Assembly: GCA_025093555.1 (NCBI GenBank)
Contig: JAIWNF010000115.1
Coordinates: 1 to 56,516 of the forward strand
Direction: 5' to 3'
DNA: 56,516 nucleotides
Source: Circinella umbellata
Taxonomy: Eukaryota; Mucoromycota; Mucoromycetes; Mucorales; Lichtheimiaceae
Shown: positions 21,982-31,923 of the stretch, one piece after another
Layout: each line of letters starts with the position of its first letter
How positions within the stretch are numbered: the first letter of the stretch is position 1
The notes under the pieces: generated by a model
Seen by the model: only the letters and a program-made list of their open reading frames with translations
Told to the model about the DNA's origin: nothing
The model's database searches: none
Made by a program: the position numbers and the translations under genes

Positions 21982-23440
21982 TCAAAGGTAATAATTTATA
22001 TTGGAAGTACTTGCTTCTCGAGGACCAGGCATCACACCAATAAGGGTGACATTTTCAGTTTTAAAACGCTCAGATCGTGGGAGGTTATTAACAGTCAGAT
22101 AGATAGCACCACACGAATATGTCGAATTTTCGAATGGACCAAACCAATCAACATTTAACATTAATAATAACGAACGCGGCTCTGCAACAAATTGATGGCC
22201 ATCCCGATCAGCAAATTCTCTCCACATGTCACCATCGAAAACATCATAAACTGTATCAGCAACACGACTGCAACTTCACCATTCCTCTATCTTTGCTTCA
22301 AAACTTGGCCGCATGAATAACCTCGTTATACTAGAAGATAAAGGCTGGTACGAATATTCCTTTACGGGCTTCCAGTAATTACTAATTGTTCTGAACAGCA
22401 CATTTTGACATGAGTTAGGATAGCGGATATCGTCGTTGGTGCACGTCCTTGGACAGTTTGGATCGGCGAGGAGAAATAAGCTGTGACATCGTGGACAAGA
22501 AACATATTTATGTAATGAAGCTGTTAAAGTAGAGAAGCCAGTAATACGACGCAAAGTTGCAAGTGAAGTGGGAATGCTGGCCGTTGGGTATATATCTTGA
22601 AGAAGAACAATACAAAAGTTGATAATGATACTTGACAAGTGCTCGGAAACAAAATGAAGTTGGAATAGCATAAGGAAGATCACAATGAGGATTAGTGGGT
22701 GCTGATATGTGTATATTTCTGGTGTAGTTCCCGGTAGAGGATCAAGGTAGGTGCCATTTTTAGTTATAGTTGTAAATATTATTCGGTTAGAATTTTACAA
22801 TTTGATACAATAAAATTGCTATGTGTAAACCAACCTTGGTCATGATTTGCTACATCGTTTTCAGTGACTCCAATATTACAAATTCAAGATCTTCGGCATT
22901 TATGACTTCATTGTCATTCAGCTCTCCATTGACAAACTCATCGTCGTCAACTGCAAATACCTCGTCTTCATTATTGAAAGGAACGAGGCGATGGCTGGAA
23001 ACAGCATCTATAGTATGAAAAACGTTAAATAACTTTTGTACATGACTGCTACAACTAAAATATTAACCCATACCAGGAGAAGGAGCAGGAGCATCATCAA
23101 TTATAAAATCGCCTATATCTATATCCATATTGGCACCAGGAGATAATGATATAGGTGATCCAGTTTCACTTCAGGTATTAGCTTCAATATTAGCTATGAT
23201 GGCAGATACTGTATGTATATATATATAGATAAGTTATAAATTATTAACTAACACTTAAAAAATATAGAATAAATTAAAGCTACCATTATGTGAGAATCTA
23301 TTAAATGTATGTTCTCTTAAGGACCGGTCTTCATGATATTCTCACACTCGTGCTGCACCATTTGAAAACTATTATTGGTCAAACCACACTGCTGGCAAAA
23401 GCATGCGACTAAACAGTCATTGCGATTGTCCTCTATTCAG
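21982..23440 (-). pseudogene. CACTA (En/Spm) transposase Tnp2 remnant III
   Basis: Reading on the minus strand from 23440: a Cys-rich block (CFCQQCG...HECENI), acidic linkers around 23070-23200 and 22860-22990, then 22683-22276 with a CPRCHSLF Cys motif, 'YSYQPLSSSITRLFMRPSFE', and 22227-21982 with LMLNVDWFGPFENSTYS, GAIYLTVNNLPRSERFK and VMPGPREAS. The order and motifs are those of Tnp2-type CACTA transposases, which cut at CACTA inverted repeats. A TGA at 22276-22278 interrupts the frame, the N-terminal part is probably split by introns, and the catalytic C-terminal half is missing where the hAT copy begins. Confidence 0.8.
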
Positions 23441-23831
23441 TCAAAAAAAAAGATAAGGAATTAAAAAGTGGTAATGGTACTGATTCTCTCTTTTTATTTT
23501 GAATTTATACCATGCTCTTTTATATTACTTATAGCTCCTTATCCAATATTCCCTTTTGCTTTCTATTACATGCTTTAATATCATTAAAATATTAAATTAA
23601 CTTGCTTTCTGAGTTTCCCTTTTCTTTATATCTTTAATTACCCAAAGTTGCATAATTTTCAATGGTTTATGGTAATACAAATAATTATCTAATAACAAAT
23701 CATCTATTGTTTATAATAAAATTCAAAGATAAAAAAAATCCCTCCCTCCTTTCATTGAGTATATACAAGATTATTATATCATAATATAAAATATGTAACA
23801 GATAATTATTTGTTTATAATAAAATGCAAAG
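23441..23831. repeat. non-coding DNA with ~105-bp tandem units, left of Ty3-1
   Basis: 23724-23826 ('caaagat...' to '...ataaaatg') is a unit repeated after the Ty3-1 element at about 29132-29248; partial units precede and follow. Nothing coding was seen. Confidence 0.6.
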
Positions 23832-24135
23832 TGTAGTGTCCTGGAATTAAGAGTATAAAATACCGGAGATTCTAAGGGTCTACCCCTGATAAAGCTAAAA
23901 AGGATCTTCCAAAGAATAAGGTTATCGTACCTGAAGATAGCATTCTTTAAGATACATTCTTCAGATGACATACCAGAGATAACCCATCATAATAAACAAC
24001 TCATATAAATAGACCAACTCGTACATAGAATAATAATCTTTATCTTATTTTTCAAGAATAAACACTGTTTCAAAGGACTCATCGTTTTATTATATTTTAT
24101 TGTTGAACTAAACAATTATTCTATCGTACACCTTA
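23832..24135 (+). repeat. 5' LTR of Ty3-1
   Basis: It starts TGTAGTGTCCTGG and ends ACACCTTA; the 3' copy ends ACACCTCA, so the last-but-one base differs. TATAAATA at 24004-24011 is the likely core promoter. Confidence 0.93.
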
Positions 24136-24150
24136 TTTTTTTCCTTTGAA
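24069..24150 (+). other. possible self-priming pair in Ty3-1
   Basis: TTCAAAGGA (24069-24077, 58 bp after the TATA box) is complementary to TCCTTTGAA (24142-24150, just after the LTR). Tf1/sushi-type chromoviruses prime reverse transcription by folding the mRNA 5' end onto such a site. This is inferred from position and pairing only. Confidence 0.4.
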
Positions 24151-24178
24151 TTCACTTACCGATTTTTTCTTTTAAAAC

Positions 24179-25483
24179 ATGTCTTCATCCAATGTTCAAG
24201 ATAACACCAACAACAACATCCCTGTCCAAGAAACCCGTCGAATTGATGGTGAAGGCGATGTAAACATGGAAATAGATCGTCTGTCAATAGAAGAACAAAA
24301 TGGCGATCAAGAACACCAGACTTCATTAAAGACCTATATCCACCTTAAGCAACAAGTAAAAGAGGCTGATATCAAATATCAAGAAGCTCTAGAAAACAAA
24401 GAAATACCTGAAGAACAAAGCAGGTTCTTGGATTTATTAATGTCAGCGCAAGCAAATGCTAACAAATACCGTGATATATGCAGACAACGCTTCCCGTCAA
24501 GGCAAGAGTTTATGACAAAGCAAGAAATTGACAATCAATCAGAAAGTCACTACGTACCAAAAGACCTGCCAGTGCTGCAAATTGTTGGATCAGATAAGTG
24601 GCATCCTAATAAGATAATCCACTTGTCCACAGAGATGTTTTTACATGCTTTCGAGAAAGAAATCCGTGCTGCCAACCTGAAGGTGCAAGACAACTGGTCC
24701 CGTTTGCTTCCAAAAAGCTTCAATGATGCCCAAAATATTTGGCTTGATGGTGTGTTGCAAGAGTATCCAAGCTGTACATGGGACGAAGTTCGTGTAAAAA
24801 TTGTTGAGCAGTTCGACAAGCCGGAACAAAGGTTGAAAAGTATGGAATCAGTTTTACACATGCGTCAACGCCACGGAGAGAAAGTCAAGACATATGCAAG
24901 AAAGTTTCATCAACGGTGCATCGAATCCGGGCTCGATAAATACCCTGAGGTAATGATCGTAGCTCTGTTGTCATCGTTGGAAAAGAAGAATGATGTATAT
25001 GACTTGGTGGCGACAAAGTTCAGTTCTGATATATTGAAGCAGTCGATGAACGACATAGTGAACTATGTGGCTGGTTTGCAACTGGATTCTACAGAAAATG
25101 ATAAAAGGTCAAGAGAGGATGAGGCTGCCACCACCCACCCAAATAGAAGACTACGTTTATCAGTACATGGTGGTACTTCACTATCACGCCACAATCCAGC
25201 CAACCAACGTCCGCATCAAACAAAATACAATCCAAATACCTGTATTTACTGTCACCAGGAGAGAAAACCAGGTCACACCTGTGAAGCCTATAGAAGGGCT
25301 AAAGGTTTTTCAGTGGCAACACCAGCTGCAAGAAGCAGCAATAGAACGAGTCGAGCGGCTCATGTTCAACAAGAAGTTGACCACAGAACTGATGATGGTC
25401 TTCCTTGTAAGTTGACAAATAAAGAACAAAAAAAGAATATAAAAGAGAAACCAGAGAATAAAAAGAGAACAGATATTAACTAA
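24179..25483 (+). CDS. Ty3-1 Gag
   Basis: 434 residues. Residues ~55-110 are a Lys/Glu/Gln-rich helical region. ~125-310 is a retrotransposon Gag capsid-like domain with 'SRLLPKSFNDAQNIWLDGVL' and 'RLKSMESVLHMRQRHGEKVKTYARKF'. ~355-375 is a zinc-knuckle variant, C-x2-C-x6-H-x2-C (CIYCHQERKPGHTC). The Lys/Arg-rich tail ends at TAA 25481-25483. The protein packages the element RNA into particles. The next codon continues in the same frame straight into pol. Confidence 0.93.
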   Translation: MSSSNVQDNTNNNIPVQETRRIDGEGDVNMEIDRLSIEEQNGDQEHQTSLKTYIHLKQQVKEADIKYQEALENKEIPEEQSRFLDLLMSAQANANKYRDICRQRFPSRQEFMTKQEIDNQSESHYVPKDLPVLQIVGSDKWHPNKIIHLSTEMFLHAFEKEIRAANLKVQDNWSRLLPKSFNDAQNIWLDGVLQEYPSCTWDEVRVKIVEQFDKPEQRLKSMESVLHMRQRHGEKVKTYARKFHQRCIESGLDKYPEVMIVALLSSLEKKNDVYDLVATKFSSDILKQSMNDIVNYVAGLQLDSTENDKRSREDEAATTHPNRRLRLSVHGGTSLSRHNPANQRPHQTKYNPNTCIYCHQERKPGHTCEAYRRAKGFSVATPAARSSNRTSRAAHVQQEVDHRTDDGLPCKLTNKEQKKNIKEKPENKKRTDIN

Positions 25484-28400
25484 GAGGACGAAACACTTAT
25501 ACCTATAACTGTAGAAAAACGATGTGTGCTTTTTTTATTAGACGGAGGAGCTACGTTTTCAGCTATAGATAGAGATTTTTGTAATAAAGAAAATATTAAA
25601 GTGCTACCTGTCCATGGTTATATTTGTTTAGCTAGTTCTGACAAAAAGAGTGAGCGAATTGGTATTACAGAACCATTAGAAGTATGGCATAATAGTCATT
25701 GTGTTAAACATTCATTTGAAGTTATGAAAATTACAAGAGGTCATCCAATGAGCATTGGAAAGAATTTGTTTAATAGTTTTAGAATCGGTTATACTGGTTT
25801 AGCTTCAACTTGGAAAGATTCAGAAGAAAAAGAAATAGATGACGCATTAATTCCCAATAATGCTCCAGCTGGTACCGAATTTGAACAAGTCACATTTAAG
25901 GCATATATTCAAACCAGTTTAGAAAAAAATCGCGCAATAGATAAAACTTCTTTTTGCCCTTTACCAGAAGCTGTTATTTCACTACCAACACCAACAGATG
26001 TAGTTTGTCATCGTCGACAATATAAAATCCCATATAAAGCACAAGATGCAGTAGAAGACGAAATAAAGAAATGGCTTGATAATGGAACAATTGTAGAGAT
26101 TCCTACTGATGAAGACAATCGCTGGAACTTTCCGTTAACAACTACTATGAAAAAGAACCAAAAGATACGTACTTGTCTTGATGTTAGACTACTCAACCAA
26201 TATTTAAAGAGTGACATGTACGAAATCCCACTTTTATCAAAAATATTTGATTCGCTTATAGATGCACGGGTTTATACAACTCTAGATTTAGCCAGTGCTT
26301 TCAACAGATTTCCAGTAAAGAAAAGCGATCAGCATAAACTTGCTTTCACGAGTCCAAAGACTGGTACTCGTTATATGTTTCAAGGTTGTCCATTTGGATT
26401 AAAACCTATTTCATCAAAATTCCATAGAGTAATGGATAAATTATTTCGAGATTTAGATTGTCACACTTTTGTTGATGACATTATTATAGCATCCAAAACG
26501 TTAGAAGAACACGCTCAACATGTCAGTATAGTGATAGATCGCTTGACTGAAGCAAATTTAATTTTGCAAGAAGAAAAATGTGTATTTATGCAAAAGAGTG
26601 TATATGTGCTTGGACACCAGATAAATGAAAACGGTTATGCTCCTGACCGCAGAAAGCTTACCAACGTAGATAGTTGGCCAGTACCAAAATCTTCTTTCGA
26701 AGTCATGTCACTGTTAGGATTTTTTGAATACTTCCGTCAGTTCATACCTCATATGAGTGATATCACAAAGCCCTTAGATGATTTACGTTATTCTAAAGAT
26801 GTCGTTAGTCAATGGGGTCAGAAACAAGAAGAGGCATTTAAAAAATTAAAACATGCTTTGCTTAATGCACCGATTTTAAGCTTCCCAGATATGTCAAAAA
26901 GATTCTATGTTGCAACAGATGCATCCAATGTAGGCATATCTGCTGTTTTATATCAAAAGTATGATAACAAAAAGCATTATATTTCTTTCATGGCTAGAGC
27001 CTTAACAAAATCTGAGAGAAATTATATGATTACAAAGAAAGAACTACTTGCTGTTGTCTTTGCCTTAAAAAAGTTTCATCAATATTTATGGGGAAATCCA
27101 TTTACATTATATACAGATCACAAAGCACTTATATATTTACACAGAGAAAAACAACTTAACTCAATGCTTATCAATTGGTACTATACCTTATTTGATTATG
27201 ACTTTGATGTTATACACATCCCTGGTTTACAAAACGGATTACCCAACAGTTTATCCAGAATTTTCCATGCTATAGAAAATTCTTCGGGGGGAAGTGATGC
27301 TATACAGAAAAATGAAACAGAAGAATGTAATAGAGCTGCATCAATAGAAGAAAATAGTCTAGCGCCACCAGAAGAAGAAGAAAGAAAAGAATTGTTAGAG
27401 AAAGCACATTTATTCGGACATTTTGGTGCCAATGCAATTGTACAAGCCTTACATAGTAATGGGCTGTATTGGCCAAACATGAAGCAAGAAGCTGTAGACT
27501 TAGTAATGTCATGCAAAGAGTGTCAAAAATTTAATATCGCAAAGAAAGGATACCATCCATTAAAGAGTATAGAAGCAAACTTTCCTGGAGAACATTGGAG
27601 TTTAGATTTGGCAACTTATGATAAATCAAGAAATGGCAATAGATATCTATTAGTTATAATAGATATATGTACACGTTTTTGTATACTCAGACCATTACCA
27701 GATAAGAAAGCAGAAACCATTGTTAGAACTTTGGTACAAATCTTTTGTGATTTTGGTTTGCCTAAAAGAATTCAATCAGATAATGGCACAGAATTTGTAA
27801 ATGATCTTATGAAAAGATTTGCAAGACACTCTGGTTTTGAACATAGATTAGTTACGCCATATTTTCCGGCTGCCAATGGTACCGCAGAAAAATGGGTACA
27901 TAAAGCAACTGTTACTATAAAGAAAATGATTAGAGGTGCTACTTTAGACTGGGACACATATGTACCTGCTGTACAACTGGCAATTAATGCTAATGTTTCT
28001 ACTAGACATAACACGCCACCATTTACATTGATGTTCGCACGTAAATTGATTGACTTTAAGGATTACAGAGAAGATCCTGATGTTGAACCAGTCAGTGAAG
28101 AAGAATTGCAAAAGAGAATGGATTACATGAAAGAAGTTGTATTTCCTGCAATTATTGAACGAGCAGATACTGTTACTAAAAGAAGAGAAGAACAGTTTAA
28201 TAAAACTCATAGAATTGTAGAGTATAAGCCTGGTGATTATGTCATGGTCAGAGTACCAGATCCAATGGGCAAAATGAACCCTACATATAAAGGTCCATAC
28301 AAAGTTGTAAGTAAATCAACAGGAGGATCATATTCATTAGAAGATTATGAAGGCAAATTAGCTGGTAGAAATTTTCCACCATCACAAATGAAATTTGTTA

Positions 28401-28771
28401 GAAAAGTTGTTGATGTACCAGTAGATGAAATATATGATGTGGAAAGTATAATAGATCATAAAGAGCATAATGGTAACTTTCTATACCGTGTCCGATGGAC
28501 AGGTTATGATGAAGAAGATGATACATGGGAACCACCAGAGAATTTCGGTGATCCTACTTTTATTACAAAATATTGGAAAAGAAGAGGAATAAACACAAAC
28601 GATATATTGCTTAATAATAATATAGCGGCACAACATAAAAGAAAAAGAGATGTTAAGGAGAAACCAAGGCCACAAATTATAAATAAAAGAAAGAAGGAGA
28701 ACCAAAATACTCCTGAAAATAAAAGAAACAACACTCGAAGAAAAGGAAGATATAACTTCCGAAGCAAATGA
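25484..28771 (+). CDS. Ty3-1 Pol: protease, RT, RNase H, integrase, chromodomain
   Basis: The frame is open right after the gag stop. No ATG precedes the protease, and the first in-frame ATG is near 25721, so Pol must be made as a Gag fusion. Residue numbers count from 25526. The protease site is LLDGGATFSAID, with DGG instead of D[S/T]G. RT contains LDVRLLNQYL, TTLDLASAFNRF and FVDDIII (catalytic pair ~315). RNase H starts at FYVATDAS (~460) and includes YTDHKAL (~530). Integrase has H-x3-H and C-x2-C fingers (HLFGHFG...CKEC), catalytic Asp in WSLDLATYD (~691), Asp in QSDNGTEF (~750) and Glu in NGTAEKWVH (~785), then a GPY module. The chromodomain (~965-1022) has 'YRVRWTGYDEEDDTWEP'. A basic tail follows. 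Confidence 0.95.
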   Translation, partial: EDETLIPITVEKRCVLFLLDGGATFSAIDRDFCNKENIKVLPVHGYICLASSDKKSERIGITEPLEVWHNSHCVKHSFEVMKITRGHPMSIGKNLFNSFRIGYTGLASTWKDSEEKEIDDALIPNNAPAGTEFEQVTFKAYIQTSLEKNRAIDKTSFCPLPEAVISLPTPTDVVCHRRQYKIPYKAQDAVEDEIKKWLDNGTIVEIPTDEDNRWNFPLTTTMKKNQKIRTCLDVRLLNQYLKSDMYEIPLLSKIFDSLIDARVYTTLDLASAFNRFPVKKSDQHKLAFTSPKTGTRYMFQGCPFGLKPISSKFHRVMDKLFRDLDCHTFVDDIIIASKTLEEHAQHVSIVIDRLTEANLILQEEKCVFMQKSVYVLGHQINENGYAPDRRKLTNVDSWPVPKSSFEVMSLLGFFEYFRQFIPHMSDITKPLDDLRYSKDVVSQWGQKQEEAFKKLKHALLNAPILSFPDMSKRFYVATDASNVGISAVLYQKYDNKKHYISFMARALTKSERNYMITKKELLAVVFALKKFHQYLWGNPFTLYTDHKALIYLHREKQLNSMLINWYYTLFDYDFDVIHIPGLQNGLPNSLSRIFHAIENSSGGSDAIQKNETEECNRAASIEENSLAPPEEEERKELLEKAHLFGHFGANAIVQALHSNGLYWPNMKQEAVDLVMSCKECQKFNIAKKGYHPLKSIEANFPGEHWSLDLATYDKSRNGNRYLLVIIDICTRFCILRPLPDKKAETIVRTLVQIFCDFGLPKRIQSDNGTEFVNDLMKRFARHSGFEHRLVTPYFPAANGTAEKWVHKATVTIKKMIRGATLDWDTYVPAVQLAINANVSTRHNTPPFTLMFARKLIDFKDYREDPDVEPVSEEELQKRMDYMKEVVFPAIIERADTVTKRREEQFNKTHRIVEYKPGDYVMVRVPDPMGKMNPTYKGPYKVVSKSTGGSYSLEDYEGKLAGRNFPPSQMKFVRKVVDVPVDEIYDVESIIDHKEHNGNFLYRVRWTGYDEEDDTWEPPENFGDPTFITKYWKRRGINTNDILLNNNIAAQHKRKRDVKEKPRPQIINKRKKENQNTPENKRNNTRRKGRYNFRSK

Positions 28772-28810
28772 TAAGATCAAAGTAAATAACTTTTCTTGCG
28801 GCTTTAGAAA

Positions 28811-28827
28811 AGCCTGGAAGGGGCAAA
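28811..28827 (+). other. polypurine tract of Ty3-1
   Basis: AGCCTGGAAGGGGCAAA directly abuts the 3' LTR; the GGAAGGGG core is the expected plus-strand primer. Confidence 0.7.
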
Positions 28828-29131
28828 TGTAGTGTCCTGGAATTAAGAGTATAAAATACCAGAGATTCTAAGGGTCTACCCCTGATAAAGCTAAAAAGGA
28901 TCTTCCAAAGAATAAGGTTATCGTACCTGAAGATAGCATTCTTTAAGATACATTCTTCAGATGACATACCAGAGATAACCCATCATAATAAACAACTCAT
29001 ATAAATAGACCAACTCATACATAGAATAATAATCTTTATCTTATTTTTCAAGAATAAACACTGTTTCAAAGGACTCATCGTTTTATTATATTTTATTGTT
29101 GAACTAAACTATTATTCTATCGTACACCTCA
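28828..29131 (+). repeat. 3' LTR of Ty3-1
   Basis: 304 bp, same termini as the 5' copy, followed by the CAAAG duplication. Confidence 0.93.
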
Positions 29132-29570
29132 CAAAGAATAAAAAAATCAAAATAAATAAATTCCCCCTTTCATTGAGAGTATTACACGATCTTTATATCA
29201 TAAAAATAATATGTAGCAAATAATTATTTGTTTATACATAATAAAATGCAAAGGAAAAAAAAATTGAGTGTATACACAATTCTCATATTATACAAAAAAA
29301 AGTTAGGGGACTATCTACTGTATAAGCAATAATAAAAAAGGGGGATATATAAATGTTATATTATCGATACAATAATTTTTGTGCATTAGATTTTTTTCAC
29401 TTGCATATTATAAAGTTTATTAAATATAAAAGGAAATCATCAAATACAAATACTATATATGGTTTTTGAATATACTTCAACTCGCGTATTTATTTATTCA
29501 ATAATCCCAACATCATATTTGACAATTATTACGCTGTCTTGCAACCGCGTAATAATCCATTTTTCGCGCA
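29132..29570. other. AT-rich non-coding DNA with tandem units
   Basis: 29132-29248 repeats the unit left of Ty3-1, followed by a partial unit from 29249. Beyond it I see only AT-rich sequence up to the helicase remnant; 29530-29570 may contain degraded upstream helicase codons. Confidence 0.6.
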
Positions 29571-30716
29571 GTGGATATTATGGGTGCATTAGATCCCGCT
29601 TTAGATAATGTTCCATTTGGTGGGAAAGTTGTTGCTTTTGGTGGTGATTTTCGTCAGTTACTTCCTATTATTAAAAAAGGAACGCGCTCTGAAGTCGTTG
29701 CTGATTCTATTCATTCTGCTTCTTTTTGGCATGCTGTTCAAGTACTCCATTTAACAATAAACATGCGTGTACAACAAAATTCTGATCCTGCTGCTGCAAC
29801 ATTTGCAGATACTCTTCTTGCAATTGGTGATGGTCAAGCACCATATACTACCAAAGTACAAATACCACCAGAATGGTGTATTGATACAAATGACCCATTG
29901 CTATTGATTGACACCATATATCCTACCATCCGCAATCCTGACCCTCAACCTCATGAATATCATTACCGAGCTATTTTAGCAGCAAAAAATGTTGACATCG
30001 ATATCATTAATGATACAGCATTTTCACTTTTTCCTGGTGCAGCATATACATACAATTCTAATGACACAATTATTGATCATGATGATCCGGAAGCTGCTTC
30101 AGCAAGCTATCTTATTGAATTTTTAAACAGTATCACCACCAGTGGAATTCCATCGCATTCTTTACAGCTCAAAATTGGCATGCCTCTGGTCTTATTATGA
30201 AATCTTGATCCTGATGCTGGCTTATGTAATGGAACTAAAGTTTTTGTTACAAGACTTCTTGATTAGAGTATTGGTGTAAAAAAGATTGATCAAGGTCATA
30301 AAGGTACCGAACATTTTCTTCCACACATTAATATGTATACAACTGAAGGTGAATACCCATTTATCCTATGTCACCGCCAACTGCCTGTTCGACCAGCGTT
30401 TGCAATGACCATACATAAGGCACAAGGTCAAATCTTACAGCACGTCGATATTCGCCTACAAGAAGATGTGTTTGCATATGGCCAGCTCTATGTTGCTCTC
30501 TCCAGGGCAACAAACCCAAACAATATATACATTGCTGTTAATATGACATTATTTACTACTATGACACTATCTACCGACAACATTGTATATTATGAGATAC
30601 TGTTACCACCACCACTAGCAACATCAACTAAACAAAACACTCCTACAACCACCATCCCTATTACTACATCTTCTCCTACTACAGCTACTACAGCTACTAC
30701 AGCTACTACAACTTAG
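29571..30716 (+). pseudogene. PIF1-type helicase remnant, probably Helitron-derived
   Basis: The frame contains GGKVVAFGGDFRQLLPI (helicase motif with the sensor Gln), 'LTINMRV', and further on RPAFAMTIHKAQGQ and YVALSRA, the C-terminal motifs of PIF1/RecD-like helicases. These form the C-terminal half of Helitron RepHel proteins and also occur as degraded copies. Walker A and the Rep domain are absent. TGA at 30198-30200 and TAG near 30264 interrupt one otherwise continuous frame (30201-30332 reads 'NLDPDAGLCNGTKVFVTRLL' and on). The Ser/Thr/Pro/Ala-rich end finishes at 30716. No Helitron terminus was confirmed. Confidence 0.82.
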
Positions 30717-31242
30717 ACTTTTCATTTTATTATTCGCCGTCATATATTTTTTGTTCCTTTTTTTAATATACGTACTCTCTTTTTTACAATTATTTTTTTT
30801 TGTTTTTCTCTCCCCAATAATTATAAATATACAACATAACAAATTAACAGTTTTATATTATTTAGGGTATAAATAATAGGTCAGACTATTATAGTTAAAT
30901 TTAGTGGTAAACTAAGATAAGTAAAATGACAAAAAAAAAGTTGTTCTCGCTTTTAAAAGTACATATAAAGCATTTTCTTCCACAACCTCAGATACAGCAT
31001 TCTTTTCCACAGTGAATGTGCAGCGAAACCATATGCTGTTAAATGACCCGGAGCGAAGCGAAGGGGCTCATTTAGCCGAGCGAAGCGAGGCAGGAAGAGG
31101 TTGATAATAATAATAATAAATAAATAATTAATAATAATAATGGTAATACTGCGGATGATGATAATGAATAAAAAGAGAGCCGCAGTAAGAAAGCATAACC
31201 GGTATTAAAATAACCGATCAATATAATTATGACATCCACCAA
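30717..31242. other. non-coding DNA with a short GC-rich repeat
   Basis: T-rich and AT-rich sequence. At 31050-31092 two copies of GAGCGAAGCGA lie 27 bp apart around GGCTCATTTAGCC, a possible 4-bp stem. No gene was seen. Confidence 0.5.
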
Positions 31243-31575
31243 TGTCATAGTCAAAAATAACAGTTACATTCATTTTCCTTTTTGGATTACTTTTGTGCTA
31301 CTTCTTTATAAAGATATTTGATTTTTATGATGCCACGTAGTTATATCCATATCACCGTCACTTTACCATAGTATCCATTTGAACACATATACATTCCATA
31401 GTCACGAACACGTATTCAATCCACAATCATTCCACGTATATTATTATTATTAGCTTTTACATATATTCATCATTATTCACAGTAGTTAGAAAAACATATA
31501 AATATCGTTCATAATTAAAACAATAAACATTATCTTTCAACTTATATTTTATTCTTTAATTATCTTTTGTTCTAT
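31243..31575 (+). repeat. solo LTR-X, left part (split by Ty3-3)
   Basis: From TGTCATAGTC this segment aligns by eye, block for block, with the sense strand of the Ty3-3 LTR (shared blocks: ATTTTCCTTTTT, GCCACGTAGTT, AGTCACGAACACGTA, ATCTTTCAACTTATA, ATTATCTTTTGTTCTAT). It breaks at 31575 and resumes at 36854-36905. It is clearly more diverged than the two Ty3-3 LTRs are from each other. Confidence 0.82.
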
Positions 31576-31923
31576 TGTCGTAATATATTTTGGCGGATAA
31601 CACCGTAGCCAATTAGAAATAGAATAGAACAAAAGATAATAAATAAATAAAGTATAAGTTGAAAGATGATGTTTTTATTATATGAAATGTGAAGGAGTAT
31701 TTATATATTTTCTAAACTACTTATAAGATATATGATAAACTAATAATGATAATATACGTGTTCGTGACTGAAGGTTGACTACGTGTTCGAATAATTATTA
31801 TGATGATGTGACAGTGATATAGATTAACTACGTGGCAATATAAAAATAAAATACGTTTACAAAAGAAGTATCACAAATGGATAAAAAAGGAAAATAGAGT
31901 TACTGCTATTTATGGCTACGACA
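31576..31923 (-). repeat. 3' LTR of Ty3-3
   Basis: Minus-strand TGTCGTAGCC ... TTACGACA, an inverted 7-bp TGTCGTA at the ends. Identical to 36506-36853. Confidence 0.95.

Larger units (their letters stand above)
23832..29131 (+). mobile_element. Ty3-1: complete chromovirus-type LTR retrotransposon, TSD CAAAG
   Basis: 5300 bp. The LTRs (23832-24135 and 28828-29131, 304 bp each) are nearly identical, and both flanks are CAAAG (23827-23831, 29132-29136). Gag and pol are uninterrupted except for one in-frame TAA between them. Pol order is protease, RT, RNase H, integrase, chromodomain, the chromovirus order. No TGG-type tRNA primer site follows the 5' LTR. Confidence 0.95.

Noticed and set aside
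30980..31100. Helitron 3' end near the GC-rich motif
   Set aside because: No hairpin of usual size followed by a CTRR terminus could be placed, and no 5' TC end was found.
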